A stretch of 64,000 bases of DNA from Frigoriglobus tundricola (GTDB lineage: Bacteria; Planctomycetota; Planctomycetia; Gemmatales; Gemmataceae). Shown piece after piece: positions 55,527 to 64,000 of this stretch. The stretch covers positions 5,828,001 through 5,892,000 of the forward strand of contig NZ_CP053452.2 in assembly GCF_013128195.2 (NCBI RefSeq), in the 5' to 3' direction. The position numbers and the translations under genes are program-made. Below the pieces are notes generated by a model. That model was not told the DNA's origin and did not search any database. It saw only the letters and a program-made list of their open reading frames with translations. The number at the start of each line of letters is the position of its first letter. Within the stretch, counting starts at the first letter, position 1.

Positions 55527-56768
55527 TCAGTTCCCGAAGTTCGGATCGCCAGGGTTGTTGCACGAGTTGTCGTACCCCGGGTCGCCCGAATCGCCCGAGT
55601 CGGAGTACGAGCCGCTGTCGCCCGTGTCCGTGGCAGAGCTGGTGCCCGAATCCGTGCCGGTGTCGGTCGGCGGCGTGTAGGTGGTTCCCGGATCGCCCGT
55701 GTACGGCGGCGGAACCTGGTAATTGTTGTTCGAGCCGTTGTCGTTCGAGGCATCGCCGGACGAGCCCGAGTCGTAGCCCGAGTAGGTGCCCGGCCCGCCG
55801 CCCCCGGACGCTCCCAGGGGAACGGGTGTCGCTCCGGTGAATCCGACCAGGGCGACCGTCCCGAAGCCGCGCGGCGAAGCGAAGACGTCGGGCACGCCGT
55901 TGCTCCCGGCGGCCACGTGGACATCGACCCCGGTCGTGAGCGAGGGATCGAAGGGCTGGAAGTCGGAGATCAGCCCGAGACCGGGGCCGCCGTACACCTT
56001 GACCTCGGCGGGCGCCCCCGGCCCGGAGCCGACGACGATGTCGCCGAAGCCGTCGCCGTTCACGTCGCCCGCGGCCACCGAAACCGGGCCGGGGTTGCCG
56101 GGGTAGGCGAACACGGCGCCGAGCAGGCCGCCGTCGGCACCGAACACGCCCACCGCGCCGCCGACCCCGACCACGAACTCGTCCCGTCCGGTGCCGTACA
56201 GGTCCACCCCGGTCACCGAGGTCGGGGCGGTTGCCCCCGGGAGCGCGAGGAACGCGGCCACGACGGCTCCGGTGCGCGCGTCGATCGCCCCGGTCGGGAG
56301 GCCCGGGAGGCTGGCCGAGATCAGAATGTCGTCGTACCCGTTTCCGGTGATGTCGCCGGCGCCGATGCTCACCGGCCCGTTGTACCCCGGGAACACGAAC
56401 CGGGCGCTCTGGATGCCCCCGGTGGCCCCGTCGACCACTTCCACGAACCCGCCGGCGCCCTGGGCCGCGATGATCAGGTCGGGCACCCCGTCGCCGTTCG
56501 CGTCGCCGGACGCGGCCGTGATGGCGCCGCGGAACCCGGGGAACGGGTGAAAGGCCGGTACGATCGGGGCGTTGGTGGCCGCGTTGATGAGTTCCGCGGT
56601 CGCGTCGCCCGATCCGCCGTAGCTGACGAGCGCGATGCCGGTCTCCGCGAGGACGGCGGGCACCTCCCGTGCTTCCATCGATTCGAGGTTCAGCCGGGTC
56701 TGGTGCGTGCGGGTGTGCGTGGCGGGGCGGGGCGCGCCGCGCCAGAAACGTCGGAGCCAGGTCGTCAC
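55527..56768 (-). CDS. FG-GAP repeat surface protein
   Basis: 413 residues. The N-terminal LNLESMEAREVPAVLAE is the LEPR-XLL-like export motif in its Gemmata form. About six FG-GAP-type repeats follow with calcium-loop Asp residues (AASGDANGDGVPDLIIAAQG, IGAGDITGNGYDDILISA, VAAGDVNGDGFGDIVVGSG), forming a propeller. The last 90 residues are Ser/Asp/Gly/Thr-rich and disordered, ending PGDPNFGN. Probably an exported adhesion or scaffold protein. GTG 56768 with GAGGAA upstream. Confidence 0.85.
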   Translation of the reverse strand: MTTWLRRFWRGAPRPATHTRTHQTRLNLESMEAREVPAVLAETGIALVSYGGSGDATAELINAATNAPIVPAFHPFPGFRGAITAASGDANGDGVPDLIIAAQGAGGFVEVVDGATGGIQSARFVFPGYNGPVSIGAGDITGNGYDDILISASLPGLPTGAIDARTGAVVAAFLALPGATAPTSVTGVDLYGTGRDEFVVGVGGAVGVFGADGGLLGAVFAYPGNPGPVSVAAGDVNGDGFGDIVVGSGPGAPAEVKVYGGPGLGLISDFQPFDPSLTTGVDVHVAAGSNGVPDVFASPRGFGTVALVGFTGATPVPLGASGGGGPGTYSGYDSGSSGDASNDNGSNNNYQVPPPYTGDPGTTYTPPTDTGTDSGTSSATDTGDSGSYSDSGDSGDPGYDNSCNNPGDPNFGN

Positions 56769-57447
56769 GGGAGTTCCTCACGTTGCGAAGTGGGGCGGGG
56801 CTGTCTCTCGGAACCACCTGCCGGGGCACCCGGCGAGGTGAGGCCCGGTCGTCCGGGTCGGCGGTTCCGATCTGCTCACCGTCAGAACTCGCAATGTGAG
56901 GCTACTTGCGCCGGACCCATTGGGGAAACGGGCGCAGTCCGCACAAGCGGTGCAACCCGGCGGGGCTGGGTGCTGTCGCCCGCGATTCACGGTCACGACT
57001 CACGGTCACGAATGGCTCGACACCCGAGGGCTCTACCCGGGCTTCGGCGTGTGCCCCGCAGCGGACGCCCAGCCTGTTCGGGAACGTGTCCCTCCGAGAT
57101 CTGCCGCTGGCCGCTCACCCACAACATCGGCATCATTGTGGGCCGGCACGAATATCGACTCGCCCGAACACATCTCGTTCGGGATGTCCTTCTCGCCGGG
57201 CGAGAATCTACCGCACTGCGTGCGTCTTGTTCAAAATTAGCAAGTCCCCTAAGCGGCCCAACTTACGCATACGATCAAGCGGGATTTGGCCAGTGATGAT
57301 TCACTGCGAAGCACAGTTATTCGGAATGTTCCGTTTTTACCGGATAATGGGTTCCATGTTTCGGCGGTTTCGTCTATAAACGGCACTTCCCGTGGCATGT
57401 ACGTCACCGGGAAGCCCAACGTGGTTACACCAGGAGGAATGACGAGG
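56769..57447. other. Long gap, direct repeat only
   Basis: 679 bases with no convincing gene. It contains the direct repeat TCACGGTCACGA twice near 56985-57010, GC-rich short palindromes, and an AT-rich stretch (57220-57380) before the thioredoxin-like gene. The latter part would suit promoter or leader elements; a stem CTTCCCG/CGGGAAG at about 57387-57415 lies just before the ribosome site. Confidence 0.5.
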
Positions 57448-58035
57448 ATGACCACCACGATTCTGGCTGCGATCGCCCTGTACGGTTCGCTGGTTCCTGC
57501 GGCGAAGGTCGAGCTTCGGACCGATTACGCCCACGCGATGAAGCTGGCGGCGGACGAGAAGAAGCCGATGGCGGTGCTGATCGGCAAGGGCGACACGTTC
57601 GCCACGCTGATGAACGACGCCGGGCTCTCGGCGGAGGCGAAGAAGCTGCTGGCCGAGAAGTACGTGTGTGTGACGGTGGACGTGACCACCGAGGGCGGGA
57701 AGTCGCTGGCCGGGCAGTTCCAACTGACCGACGGGCTGGTGATCAGCAGCGCCGGCGGCAACCTCCAGGCCCTCCGCCAAGCGGGGACGGTCACCGGAGC
57801 CGATCTGTCGAAGCACGCCGTGGCCTTCGCGAACGTGTCCGCAACCCCGGACACGACCGTGACCGCGGGCGCGCCGACCGCCGCGCCGTACACCGTTTAC
57901 CCGGCGGGCTACGCCCCGACGTACAGCAGTTGCCCCGGTGGTAACTGCCCGAACGTGGTCCGCCCGGCCGGCGGGTACGTGTTCCCCTCGTCCGGGGGCT
58001 GCCCGAACGGCCGTTGCCCGACGTACGTCCGCTAA
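57448..58035 (+). CDS. Secreted thioredoxin-fold-like protein with Cys-rich tail
   Basis: 195 residues. The signal peptide (TTTILAAIALYGSLVPAAK) starts at ATG 57448, chosen because AGGAGG lies 10 nt before it; an ATG at 57439 is too close to that site. The domain (TDYAHAMKLAADEKKPMAVL, then KLLAEKYVCVTVDVTTEGGK) recalls thioredoxin-like folds but has no CxxC in the usual place. The tail repeats SCPGGNCPNVV and GCPNGRCPTYVR, with paired Cys. These proteins recur in Gemmata; role unknown. It converges on the lipoprotein gene at a shared terminator. Confidence 0.65.
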   Translation: MTTTILAAIALYGSLVPAAKVELRTDYAHAMKLAADEKKPMAVLIGKGDTFATLMNDAGLSAEAKKLLAEKYVCVTVDVTTEGGKSLAGQFQLTDGLVISSAGGNLQALRQAGTVTGADLSKHAVAFANVSATPDTTVTAGAPTAAPYTVYPAGYAPTYSSCPGGNCPNVVRPAGGYVFPSSGGCPNGRCPTYVR

Positions 58036-58090
58036 CCCGTTAACGCGGTGGGGCGCGGACCAGCCGCCCCACCGGCGCCCGATCGCAACG

Positions 58091-58129
58091 AAAAACGCGG
58101 CCGGCGGGACTCCGTCCCGCCGGCCGCGT
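58091..58129 (-). terminator. Strong terminator between convergent genes
   Basis: Perfect 15-bp stem ACGCGGCCGGCGGGA and its complement with loop CTCCG. On the minus strand it is followed by five T (AAAAA at 58091-58095). It suits termination of the lipoprotein gene; the forward gene may use the stem without a T run. Confidence 0.8.
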
Positions 58130-58153
58130 CGTGGGGTCACCCTCCGGGTGACT

Positions 58154-58552
58154 CTACTTGTTCGGTCCTACTTTCACGGGCACTCCCGGCACGATCGGGT
58201 ACGGGAGACTCGCGTCGGCGGGCGCCGGGTACGGCACCGCGGGCCTGGGAATATTTTCCGCCGGCATCGGGAGTTCGACCGGCCGCGGCCCCACACTCGG
58301 CATCGGGCCGATCGGCGGGTACGAGTACGGGGCGCCGGGCCCGGTACTCGTGGGCACGTCCGGTGGGCAGGGGACCGGTTGGCCGGTCGCGGCATCGAAG
58401 CAGCCGCCGCTGCGGCCGACCGGCTGGCACGGGGTGCCGGTCCGCGGGCCGGACGAGACCACCGCCGGCCGCTGATCGCACCGCGTGTGGCACCCGGTCT
58501 GGGTCGCGACCAGACCGACGAGCAGGGCGAATGCGGGCGGCCGACGAAACAT
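58154..58552 (-). CDS. Pro-rich lipoprotein
   Basis: 132 residues. ATG 58552 begins a lipoprotein signal (FALLVGLVATQTGCHTRCDQ) with the lipid-carrying Cys at about residue 22. The mature part is Pro/Gly-rich and disordered (PVPCPPDVPTSTGPGAPYSY, then PADASLPYPIVPGVPVKVGP). It is probably a small envelope protein of unknown role. AAAGGG lies upstream. Confidence 0.7.
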   Translation of the reverse strand: MFRRPPAFALLVGLVATQTGCHTRCDQRPAVVSSGPRTGTPCQPVGRSGGCFDAATGQPVPCPPDVPTSTGPGAPYSYPPIGPMPSVGPRPVELPMPAENIPRPAVPYPAPADASLPYPIVPGVPVKVGPNK

Positions 58553-58801
58553 CGCAAAACCCTTTCGCGGTAACGCGGCGGCGTGCCGCTCGGTGCCCTC
58601 CGTAACCCGACTTGATGAATTCTGCACGATCCGCGCATTTCCGCAACGCCGCCGGCGCAACAAAAGTGTCCTGCGTAAGAGTCGAGGCGCGTGTAAAAGG
58701 TGCAAATCGCCAAGGCGTAACATTCGGCACGACAGGCACAACGGCGAAAGTTTCGCCAGACTAACGTGGGCCGACCGGCTCCGACCGTGCGTGGGTCTTC
58801 C

Positions 58802-59386
58802 TCAGGGGAGCAGATCGCTGACGAGAACGGTAGCGGTCGGCGCGGCGAGTGGTGAGACGCGGTCCGTCGGGCCGGGCGTCAGGTTCGTGCGGTACGCGGT
58901 CGCGGCGCGGTTCTCCGGAAGCAGTTGCGGGTCGCGGAAGACGTGGAGCTGACGGTTCTCAATGTCGAGAACCCAGTAATCGGCTATACCGGCGGTCGCG
59001 TACAGTTCGGCCTTAGCGGTTGTATCGCGCGGGAGAGTCGAATCGGCCACTTCGACGACGAGTAACGCGGTGGTCGGGTGGTCGGCGTCCTCCTCGAACC
59101 GTCCCGCAACGGCCATCACATCCGGTTGCGGGTCGCTCTCTTCCAGTGCGAGTGGCTGTTCGTTTCGCGACACCCGGGCGACACCTGCGAACACTTGCTC
59201 TAATAACACAGCCGTCTTCCGGCACCCCACCACGTGGGGCCAGTTGATGGGGCTCATTTCGATGATCTCCCCGCGAATCCGTTCGACCCGCTTTCCGTTG
59301 AAGTACCCGAGCTTGCCCAGCTCCTAGTGCTGGGCGCGGGTGAACCGAAACGGGCGCGGCGGAACCGGTGGCGGCTTCGCGGTCAT
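58802..59386 (-). pseudogene. Uma2 gene with amber stop at codon 21
   Basis: A strong ribosome site (AAAGGAGGTTCCG) and ATG 59386 precede KPPPVPPRPFRFTRAQH, then TAG at 59324-59326, then the expected Uma2 continuation ELGKLGYFNGKRVERIRGEI. In relatives the position is Tyr or another residue, so TAG may be a single-base change from TAC or TAT. The rest is intact: DPQPDVMAVA, LLVVEVADSTLPRDTTAKAE and DYWVLDIENRQLH. A shorter protein of 151 residues from ATG 59257 would lack the N-terminus. It is a third Uma2 locus in the window. Confidence 0.75.
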
Positions 59387-59515
59387 CGGAACCTCCTTTG
59401 TGTCGGAGTCTTACCGTCACTTTCTTGCCCAAGGCCGGGTCGACCAACCGCATCCCCGGGCCGCCGCTTCGCCGCCCGAGGGGGCGGTGGTTTTCTCTGC
59501 GAAGGTCACTCACGC

Positions 59516-62458
59516 TCACGGAGAATTGCTCTTCGCGCTGTCGGCTTCGAGCTTCTTGAGGTGTTCGATGGCGTTATTGTTCTTCGGATTCAACTCCAAC
59601 GAGCGCTTGAAATGTGCGATTGCGGACACCTTATCGCCGGCGGTTTCGTAGGCTTCGGCCAGGCTGTCGTAAGTGTTTGCACTCTTGGGGTAGAGGTGGA
59701 CGTTCAGCTTGAAAATCTCGACGGCCTCCTTCACGTGCCCCAGATTCAGCAGGCGGTACCCCCAGGCGTCCACGTCGGCTTCCGGGAGTTCGACCTTCGC
59801 CCCCCGCTTCTTCGCGTCTTCGACCACTTCGACGGCATGTCCGAAACCGCGCTTTGTGAGTTCGATGTGAACCGCCTTGATCGCGGGCGGTAAACCGAAC
59901 CCCGTGGACGCTCGCATGTCCGGGATGTAGTGCCCTGCCACCTCGTCGATGACGTCTTCCGGGCAGGCCCCCGACAGGTTCGTCAGGATCACGACGGCCA
60001 GATCATCGTCGGGGTAGACGAAAAACGCGGAGCGCATGCCGCCGATCCCGGCCACGGCACGGTGTTCGGATCGCACCCGCGCCGGCCAGCCGAGCGCCCA
60101 TCCGCTCGGCTGGCCGCTGTTGAGTGCCACCGGTGCCCAGAGCGTGGTGAGGCTGGTCTTGGTCTTGAGCAGCCGGCCCTGTTGCAGCGCGATGATCCAG
60201 CGCGCCAGCTCTTCAGCCGTGGTGTTGATCCCCGCCGCTGTTCGGAGAGAAGGCGGGAACTCATCGAAGCGCCGTTTCAGGGTGTCGGTGCGGCGATACT
60301 GCCCCCCGATGCTTTGGAGGGTGGTGTAGGCTTGCGCGCCGTGCGGCACCACATCGGCCGAGTCTCCGAACCCCGTCCGCGGCATCTTCACGGCCTGGAA
60401 CTGCCGCTCACTGATGAACCGAGTAAACGGCTGGCCCTGAAGCTTATCGATGATGCGCCCCAACAAGAGGTAATTGGTCTGACTGTAGCCGAACCGCTCC
60501 CCGGGCGCGAACTCCATCGGCAGCGTCTGGACCTTGGCCCATGCCGCGGCCTCGTCGCCACCTTCTACTGAGATTCCCGGGATCCCGGAAGTGAGGGAAA
60601 GGAGCTGCCGCACCGTTACGGCCTGCCACTCTCGGGGCAGACCGCCGAGGTAGCGTGAGACGGGCGCCGCGAGGTCCACCCTACCGTCCTCGACCAACTG
60701 CATGATCGCCACGCCAGTGAACGATTTGGTAGCGGAATTGATCGAGAAAACCGTCTCATTGGTGACCGGAACGGCGTGCTCGACATTGGCCACCCCATAA
60801 GCCCCGAGGTGGACAATTTTGCCGTCCTGAACGACGGCCACCTGCAACCCAGGAATCCGGAGCCTCTGCATCTGACCACGCAGAAACGCCCCCACACCTT
60901 CGGACGGATCTGCGGCAGGCGGTTTGGCCGGCGCCGGCGGGTTCGTCCCCGTTTTGTCTTCGAGTTTTTTGAGATGTTCGACGGCGTTCTCGTTCTTCGG
61001 GTTCAGCTCCAGTGACTTTTTGAAGTTCTTGATCGCGGTCGCTTTGTCGCCGGCGGCCTCGTAGCCTTCGGCCAGGCTGTCATACGCGTTCCAACTATCG
61101 GGATGGAGCTTGAGGTTCAGTTTGAACACTTCGAGTGCGTCGTCCACCCGCTTCAAACTCAGCAAGTCGTACCCCATGTTGTTCATCTGGTTTTCGGTAA
61201 TCGCGTCGGCGGCCGGTCGCGTGCTGTCGTTCGCCCGGTACTCGCGGAGGGCCACCGTGGCGCCTTTGGCGAGAATGAGTTTGAACAGCGCCCGGCGCGG
61301 CGAGTTGTACCGCTCGTAATCGAGCCAATCCAACCCGGGTTGGGCGCCGCCGACCGCCTCGGCCACGATCTCGCGCGCGATGGACAGGCCGTTGGCGCTG
61401 TTGGTGAAATACACAACCGCCAGCTCCGGCTTGTTGAAGGCCACGACGAACGCCTTGGAGTCGCCGCTGTCCCCCCAGTGCCAGAACGAGGCGCCGTCTT
61501 TCGTCGTCTGGAGCCCCCAGCCGATTCCCCAGGCGACGTCCGGCACCGGTTTGGCCTCGGGACGATCGATCGAACTGGCGCCGCCCTCGCGAACCCGGAC
61601 CTGAGGCGTCAGCCACAACTTGTGCGTTTCCGGCTTCAAACCCGTGCCTTTGAGCGTCGCGATAACGAAACGCCCGTAATCTTCCGCCGTCGTGTGCAGT
61701 CTGAAAAGATTGCCTTGCTTGGCCCGCTCCGGCGGCGGTTTGCCCTGGCCCGTTGGTTCACCAATCCGGTTGTGGCGACCGGCCTTGCTTTTGTCGTAAG
61801 CGTCGAGCCAGGTGAAACTGGTGCGCGTCATGCCCAGCGGCTCAAAAGCCATTCGCCTCACAAAGTGATCGAGCGGTTCGCCGGTGACGTGCTCAATCAC
61901 CTTCCAAAGGTACTCGAATCCGTCGCCCGAATAACTGAATCGCTCGCCGGGCGCGAAGAACATTTTCCTCGTCTTGCCGGTGTACCCGTTCGAGAATCCG
62001 GTTGTGTGAGTCAACACGTGCCGCGCGGTGATTTTGTTGAGGCGATCATCATCAACGTCGAAATTGCCGGGCAGGTACTTGTTGAGGGGCTTGTCGAGAT
62101 CGAACTTGCCGGCGTCCACCAGCTTTAGGACGGCATAGGCGAAGACCGGCTTGCTCAGGGACGCGGCTTCGAACACGGTCGTGTCGTCCACCGGGTCCCT
62201 GGTCTTGCTGTTCTTGACCCCGAAGCCGCGGTGCCAGACGAGTTCGCCGTCGCGGACCAGCGCGATCGCCAACCCCGGCACGTCGGCCTCTTTCATCAGT
62301 GCCGGTATGCGCTCCTCCAGGTGCGCGATGAGCTTCGCCTTCTCGACATCGGTTTTGAGGGGTACGGCCGGCGCCGCCTGGGGGGGCTCGGACCGAATGG
62401 GCGGCGGGACGAGGATCAGGGCCGAGAGCGTGAACGCGACAGGCAACAGCACGCGCAT
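59516..62458 (-). CDS. Tandem serine hydrolase (beta-lactamase-like) and TPR protein
   Basis: 980 residues with signal peptide (LLPVAFTLSALILVPPPIRS). Two beta-lactamase/esterase domains are present, each with its nucleophile: SLSK in FEAASLSKPVFAYAVL (domain 1) and SATK in FSINSATKSFTGVAIMQL (domain 2); second motif residues are YSGDG and YSQTN. Each domain is followed by a TPR pair with the same sequence theme: LHPDSWNAYDSLAEGYEAAG (1) and LYPKSANTYDSLAEAYETAG (2). The gene therefore arose by duplication of a hydrolase-TPR unit. Possible actions are on cell-wall peptides or esters; the substrate is unknown. ATG 62458 follows GAAAGGG. Confidence 0.88.
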   Translation of the reverse strand: MRVLLPVAFTLSALILVPPPIRSEPPQAAPAVPLKTDVEKAKLIAHLEERIPALMKEADVPGLAIALVRDGELVWHRGFGVKNSKTRDPVDDTTVFEAASLSKPVFAYAVLKLVDAGKFDLDKPLNKYLPGNFDVDDDRLNKITARHVLTHTTGFSNGYTGKTRKMFFAPGERFSYSGDGFEYLWKVIEHVTGEPLDHFVRRMAFEPLGMTRTSFTWLDAYDKSKAGRHNRIGEPTGQGKPPPERAKQGNLFRLHTTAEDYGRFVIATLKGTGLKPETHKLWLTPQVRVREGGASSIDRPEAKPVPDVAWGIGWGLQTTKDGASFWHWGDSGDSKAFVVAFNKPELAVVYFTNSANGLSIAREIVAEAVGGAQPGLDWLDYERYNSPRRALFKLILAKGATVALREYRANDSTRPAADAITENQMNNMGYDLLSLKRVDDALEVFKLNLKLHPDSWNAYDSLAEGYEAAGDKATAIKNFKKSLELNPKNENAVEHLKKLEDKTGTNPPAPAKPPAADPSEGVGAFLRGQMQRLRIPGLQVAVVQDGKIVHLGAYGVANVEHAVPVTNETVFSINSATKSFTGVAIMQLVEDGRVDLAAPVSRYLGGLPREWQAVTVRQLLSLTSGIPGISVEGGDEAAAWAKVQTLPMEFAPGERFGYSQTNYLLLGRIIDKLQGQPFTRFISERQFQAVKMPRTGFGDSADVVPHGAQAYTTLQSIGGQYRRTDTLKRRFDEFPPSLRTAAGINTTAEELARWIIALQQGRLLKTKTSLTTLWAPVALNSGQPSGWALGWPARVRSEHRAVAGIGGMRSAFFVYPDDDLAVVILTNLSGACPEDVIDEVAGHYIPDMRASTGFGLPPAIKAVHIELTKRGFGHAVEVVEDAKKRGAKVELPEADVDAWGYRLLNLGHVKEAVEIFKLNVHLYPKSANTYDSLAEAYETAGDKVSAIAHFKRSLELNPKNNNAIEHLKKLEADSAKSNSP

Positions 62459-62579
62459 AGCGAACCCTTTCTTCGGTGTTCGTTGTTGGTGGAAATCGCC
62501 CTTATGACCCGCAGAGGTGTGGGGCGATTCGAATAGCGGCCATTGTCTGCGGTACGAACCGTGGCGGTCTAGAACGAGA

Positions 62580-63404
62580 TTAAGATTCTTGAATCGGATT
62601 TGGCCGACCGGTAATGCGGCGGTATTCCAAAGGGGAAAGGCCGGTCCATTTTTTGAAGGTCCGGCAGAAGTGACTTTGATCGGAAAACCCCAGGAGAAGT
62701 GCCACTTCGCTCAGCGGCGTGTCGCTATTCGACAACATGCTCCGGGATCGCTCGATGCGCCGAGAACGGACGAACTCGCCGACGGTCACGCCGAAGTGTT
62801 GTCGGAAACTCGTGGCCAGGTGGGTCAGATGAACTCCGGCATCGGCCGCGATCTCTTTGAGAGGGGGGACGTTGACGCACTCTTCGTGGAGCCGATCACG
62901 AACGCGCTTAAGCCAGTGCGGGACACTCTTTTCGCGGCCCGTGTAGCGAACGGTTTCTGCCAGCAGGAGGAGCGCCAAGCCTTCAAATGCGACCCCCGAG
63001 ACCGCATCGAGATGGTGCAGTTCGTCGTAAATACGTCTCGCGATATGCCCGGCCCGACTGTGGCCCGTTTGTAATACAGGGGCCGACAAGCGCGACCGGT
63101 CGATCCCTTCGCAAAGGGTGGGAACAAATTCGATGTGTATGCACCGTCCCACTTCGGGCCACCGGTTCGAGTGTTCGAACCCGGCGGGGTGATAGATCAG
63201 CGAGCCGGGACGGAGGATCTCGCAGCGCCCGTTGAAACGCTCCTCGCACGTGCCATCGAGTACGAAACAAAAAAACGCGTCCACGTGTCCGTGCCGGGGG
63301 CAACAACAGCCCGCGGAATAGTGGGAGAGATCGACACAGAGGTCGGCCGAGGACCAACTCCGCTGACGGGCACCCAAAAACGTCCTCGGTTTGAGCTTGA
63401 GCAA
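62580..63404 (-). CDS. AraC-family transcription regulator
   Basis: 274 residues. N-terminal cupin-like sensor part (CPRHGHVDAFFCFVLDGTCE and PGSLIYHPAGFEHSN). C-terminal DNA-binding double helix-turn-helix: LKEIAADAGVHLTHLATSFR and LSEVALLLGFSDQSHFCRTF, ending KKWTGLSPLEYRR. The start is TTG 63404, uncertain. It probably senses a small sugar- or acid-like ligand. It lies near the IlvD/Edd-like and hydrolase genes on the same strand, any of which might be its target. Confidence 0.85.
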   Translation of the reverse strand: MLKLKPRTFLGARQRSWSSADLCVDLSHYSAGCCCPRHGHVDAFFCFVLDGTCEERFNGRCEILRPGSLIYHPAGFEHSNRWPEVGRCIHIEFVPTLCEGIDRSRLSAPVLQTGHSRAGHIARRIYDELHHLDAVSGVAFEGLALLLLAETVRYTGREKSVPHWLKRVRDRLHEECVNVPPLKEIAADAGVHLTHLATSFRQHFGVTVGEFVRSRRIERSRSMLSNSDTPLSEVALLLGFSDQSHFCRTFKKWTGLSPLEYRRITGRPNPIQES

Positions 63405-63463
63405 AGCAACACCCCGAACGGCGCGGCGAAAGAGAACGCTTTTCGCTCTATCTTAGTGCCGTA

Positions 63464-63575
63464 TCCCTGGGACCGCGGGCCTCTGGCCCGCTCGTTTTCG
63501 CCCACGCGATTGCTCCGACACACATCGTGTCGCGACACCGGCTGCGGAGCAGCGGGCGGGACGCCCGCGGTCCCA
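63464..63575. repeat. Hairpin repeat with CTGGGACCGCGG ends, second copy
   Basis: CCTGGGACCGCGGGC at 63464 and GCCCGCGGTCCCAGG ending at 63575 are exact complements of 15 bp; inner arms are less exact. A related element with a shorter centre stands at 30413-30472. Both lie in gaps between genes. Confidence 0.8.
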
Positions 63576-63599
63576 GGAATGCGCTTCCACGCTCGCGTA

Positions 63600-64000
63600 T
63601 CACCGGGCTCCGCTCAGCTTCGCGATGATCGCATCCGGGTCGTACACGCAACCGCCCCACACGCCGCCGCTGGCGTGCTGGAGTGCGGCCCAGAGGCACG
63701 TGTCCGCCGGCAGCGCCGGGTCCGGGGTGAGGTCCGCGCGCGGGGCGCGCGCTGCCAGTTCCGCGCTGCCCCAGTTCGGGCCGTGCTCGCCGCTCGGGTC
63801 GCCGACCAGATCGATCGTCCCTTCCAACTTGTTGCGATCGATCACGATGCGGATGAGGTCGCCGTCGCGAAGCTTGCCGATCGGACCGCCCGCGAGCGCC
63901 TCCGGCGACACGTGTCCGATGCACGCACCGGTCGAAACGCCGCTGAACCGCGCGTCGGTAATCACCGCGACCTGCTTCCCCCATTTGAGGTGCTTCAGCG
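63600..64000 (-). CDS. IlvD/Edd-family dehydratase, C-terminal part (YjhG/YagF-like)
   Basis: About 133 residues, cut by the window end. [40 protein letters not shown] and the last part [16 protein letters not shown] match the C-terminal end of the IlvD/Edd family, of which YjhG/YagF members dehydrate sugar acids such as D-xylonate. The iron-sulfur Cys residues would lie in the missing part. The short tail matches the YjhG/YagF type better than IlvD of isoleucine/valine synthesis. Confidence 0.85.
   Translation of the reverse strand, partial: LKHLKWGKQVAVITDARFSGVSTGACIGHVSPEALAGGPIGKLRDGDLIRIVIDRNKLEGTIDLVGDPSGEHGPNWGSAELAARAPRADLTPDPALPADTCLWAALQHASGGVWGGCVYDPDAIIAKLSGAR

Overview
The window is high-GC DNA from a planctomycete, most likely a member of the Gemmataceae. 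Several marks point there: ECF sigma factors fused to carboxypeptidase-regulatory repeats, LEPR-XLL-like N-termini on extracellular proteins, DUF1501, DUF2330, Uma2 and YkgJ proteins, Hanks-type kinases with unusual fusions, and abundant dispersed palindromic repeats. All assignments come from reading the sequence and recalling families; no search was run.

Layout. 1-3131: 3' part of a sigma factor/carboxypeptidase-like gene with one frameshift. 3261-4453: complete IS630 element. 4594-8909: transport block (OFA-type MFS, DUF3307, DevB-like adaptor, DevC-like permease). 8906-12255: rsmH, a sigma-like regulator and an MCE/OmpA-like envelope protein, all on the minus strand. 13246-14674: second IS630 element, followed by a broken two-module gene and a Uma2 remnant. 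15668-22016: membrane protein, Uma2, ligA, and the coupled row ribF / unknown / NifU-like / sugar-isomerase-like. 22017-26745: repeat-rich accessory stretch with a PHB-depolymerase-like esterase between inverted repeats, three small unknown genes behind a near-consensus promoter, and csrA. 26746-31038: asparaginase-like Ntn hydrolase, a zinc-ribbon membrane protein, a YkgJ protein and a DUF985 cupin. 31048-34599: minus-strand operon esterase / tiny membrane protein / two DUF2330 paralogues. 34856-37178: coiled-coil protein and DUF1501. 37408-43925: signalling block with an HDOD protein, a hybrid histidine kinase, a divergent kinase-REC-HD-GYP fusion and a flagellar rod/hook-type protein. 44565-46620: two aldo/keto reductases.

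46908-55151 is the most intriguing part. On the minus strand it holds a large secreted cadherin-like protein, a Ser/Thr kinase that appears joined to a membrane anchor and DUF4384, and a TPR-CHAT protease-like protein. The first two overlap by 4 nt. It looks like an envelope sensor / kinase / caspase-like effector module, but both downstream genes carry several frameshifts. 55527-64000: FG-GAP surface protein, thioredoxin-like protein, lipoprotein, a Uma2 gene with an early amber stop, a 980-residue tandem serine-hydrolase/TPR protein, an AraC regulator and the C-terminus of an IlvD/Edd-family dehydratase.

Six frameshifts in three otherwise well-formed genes, all in or next to GC-rich runs, mean that either these genes are decaying or the assembly has homopolymer errors. 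The readings given for those genes depend on which is true.
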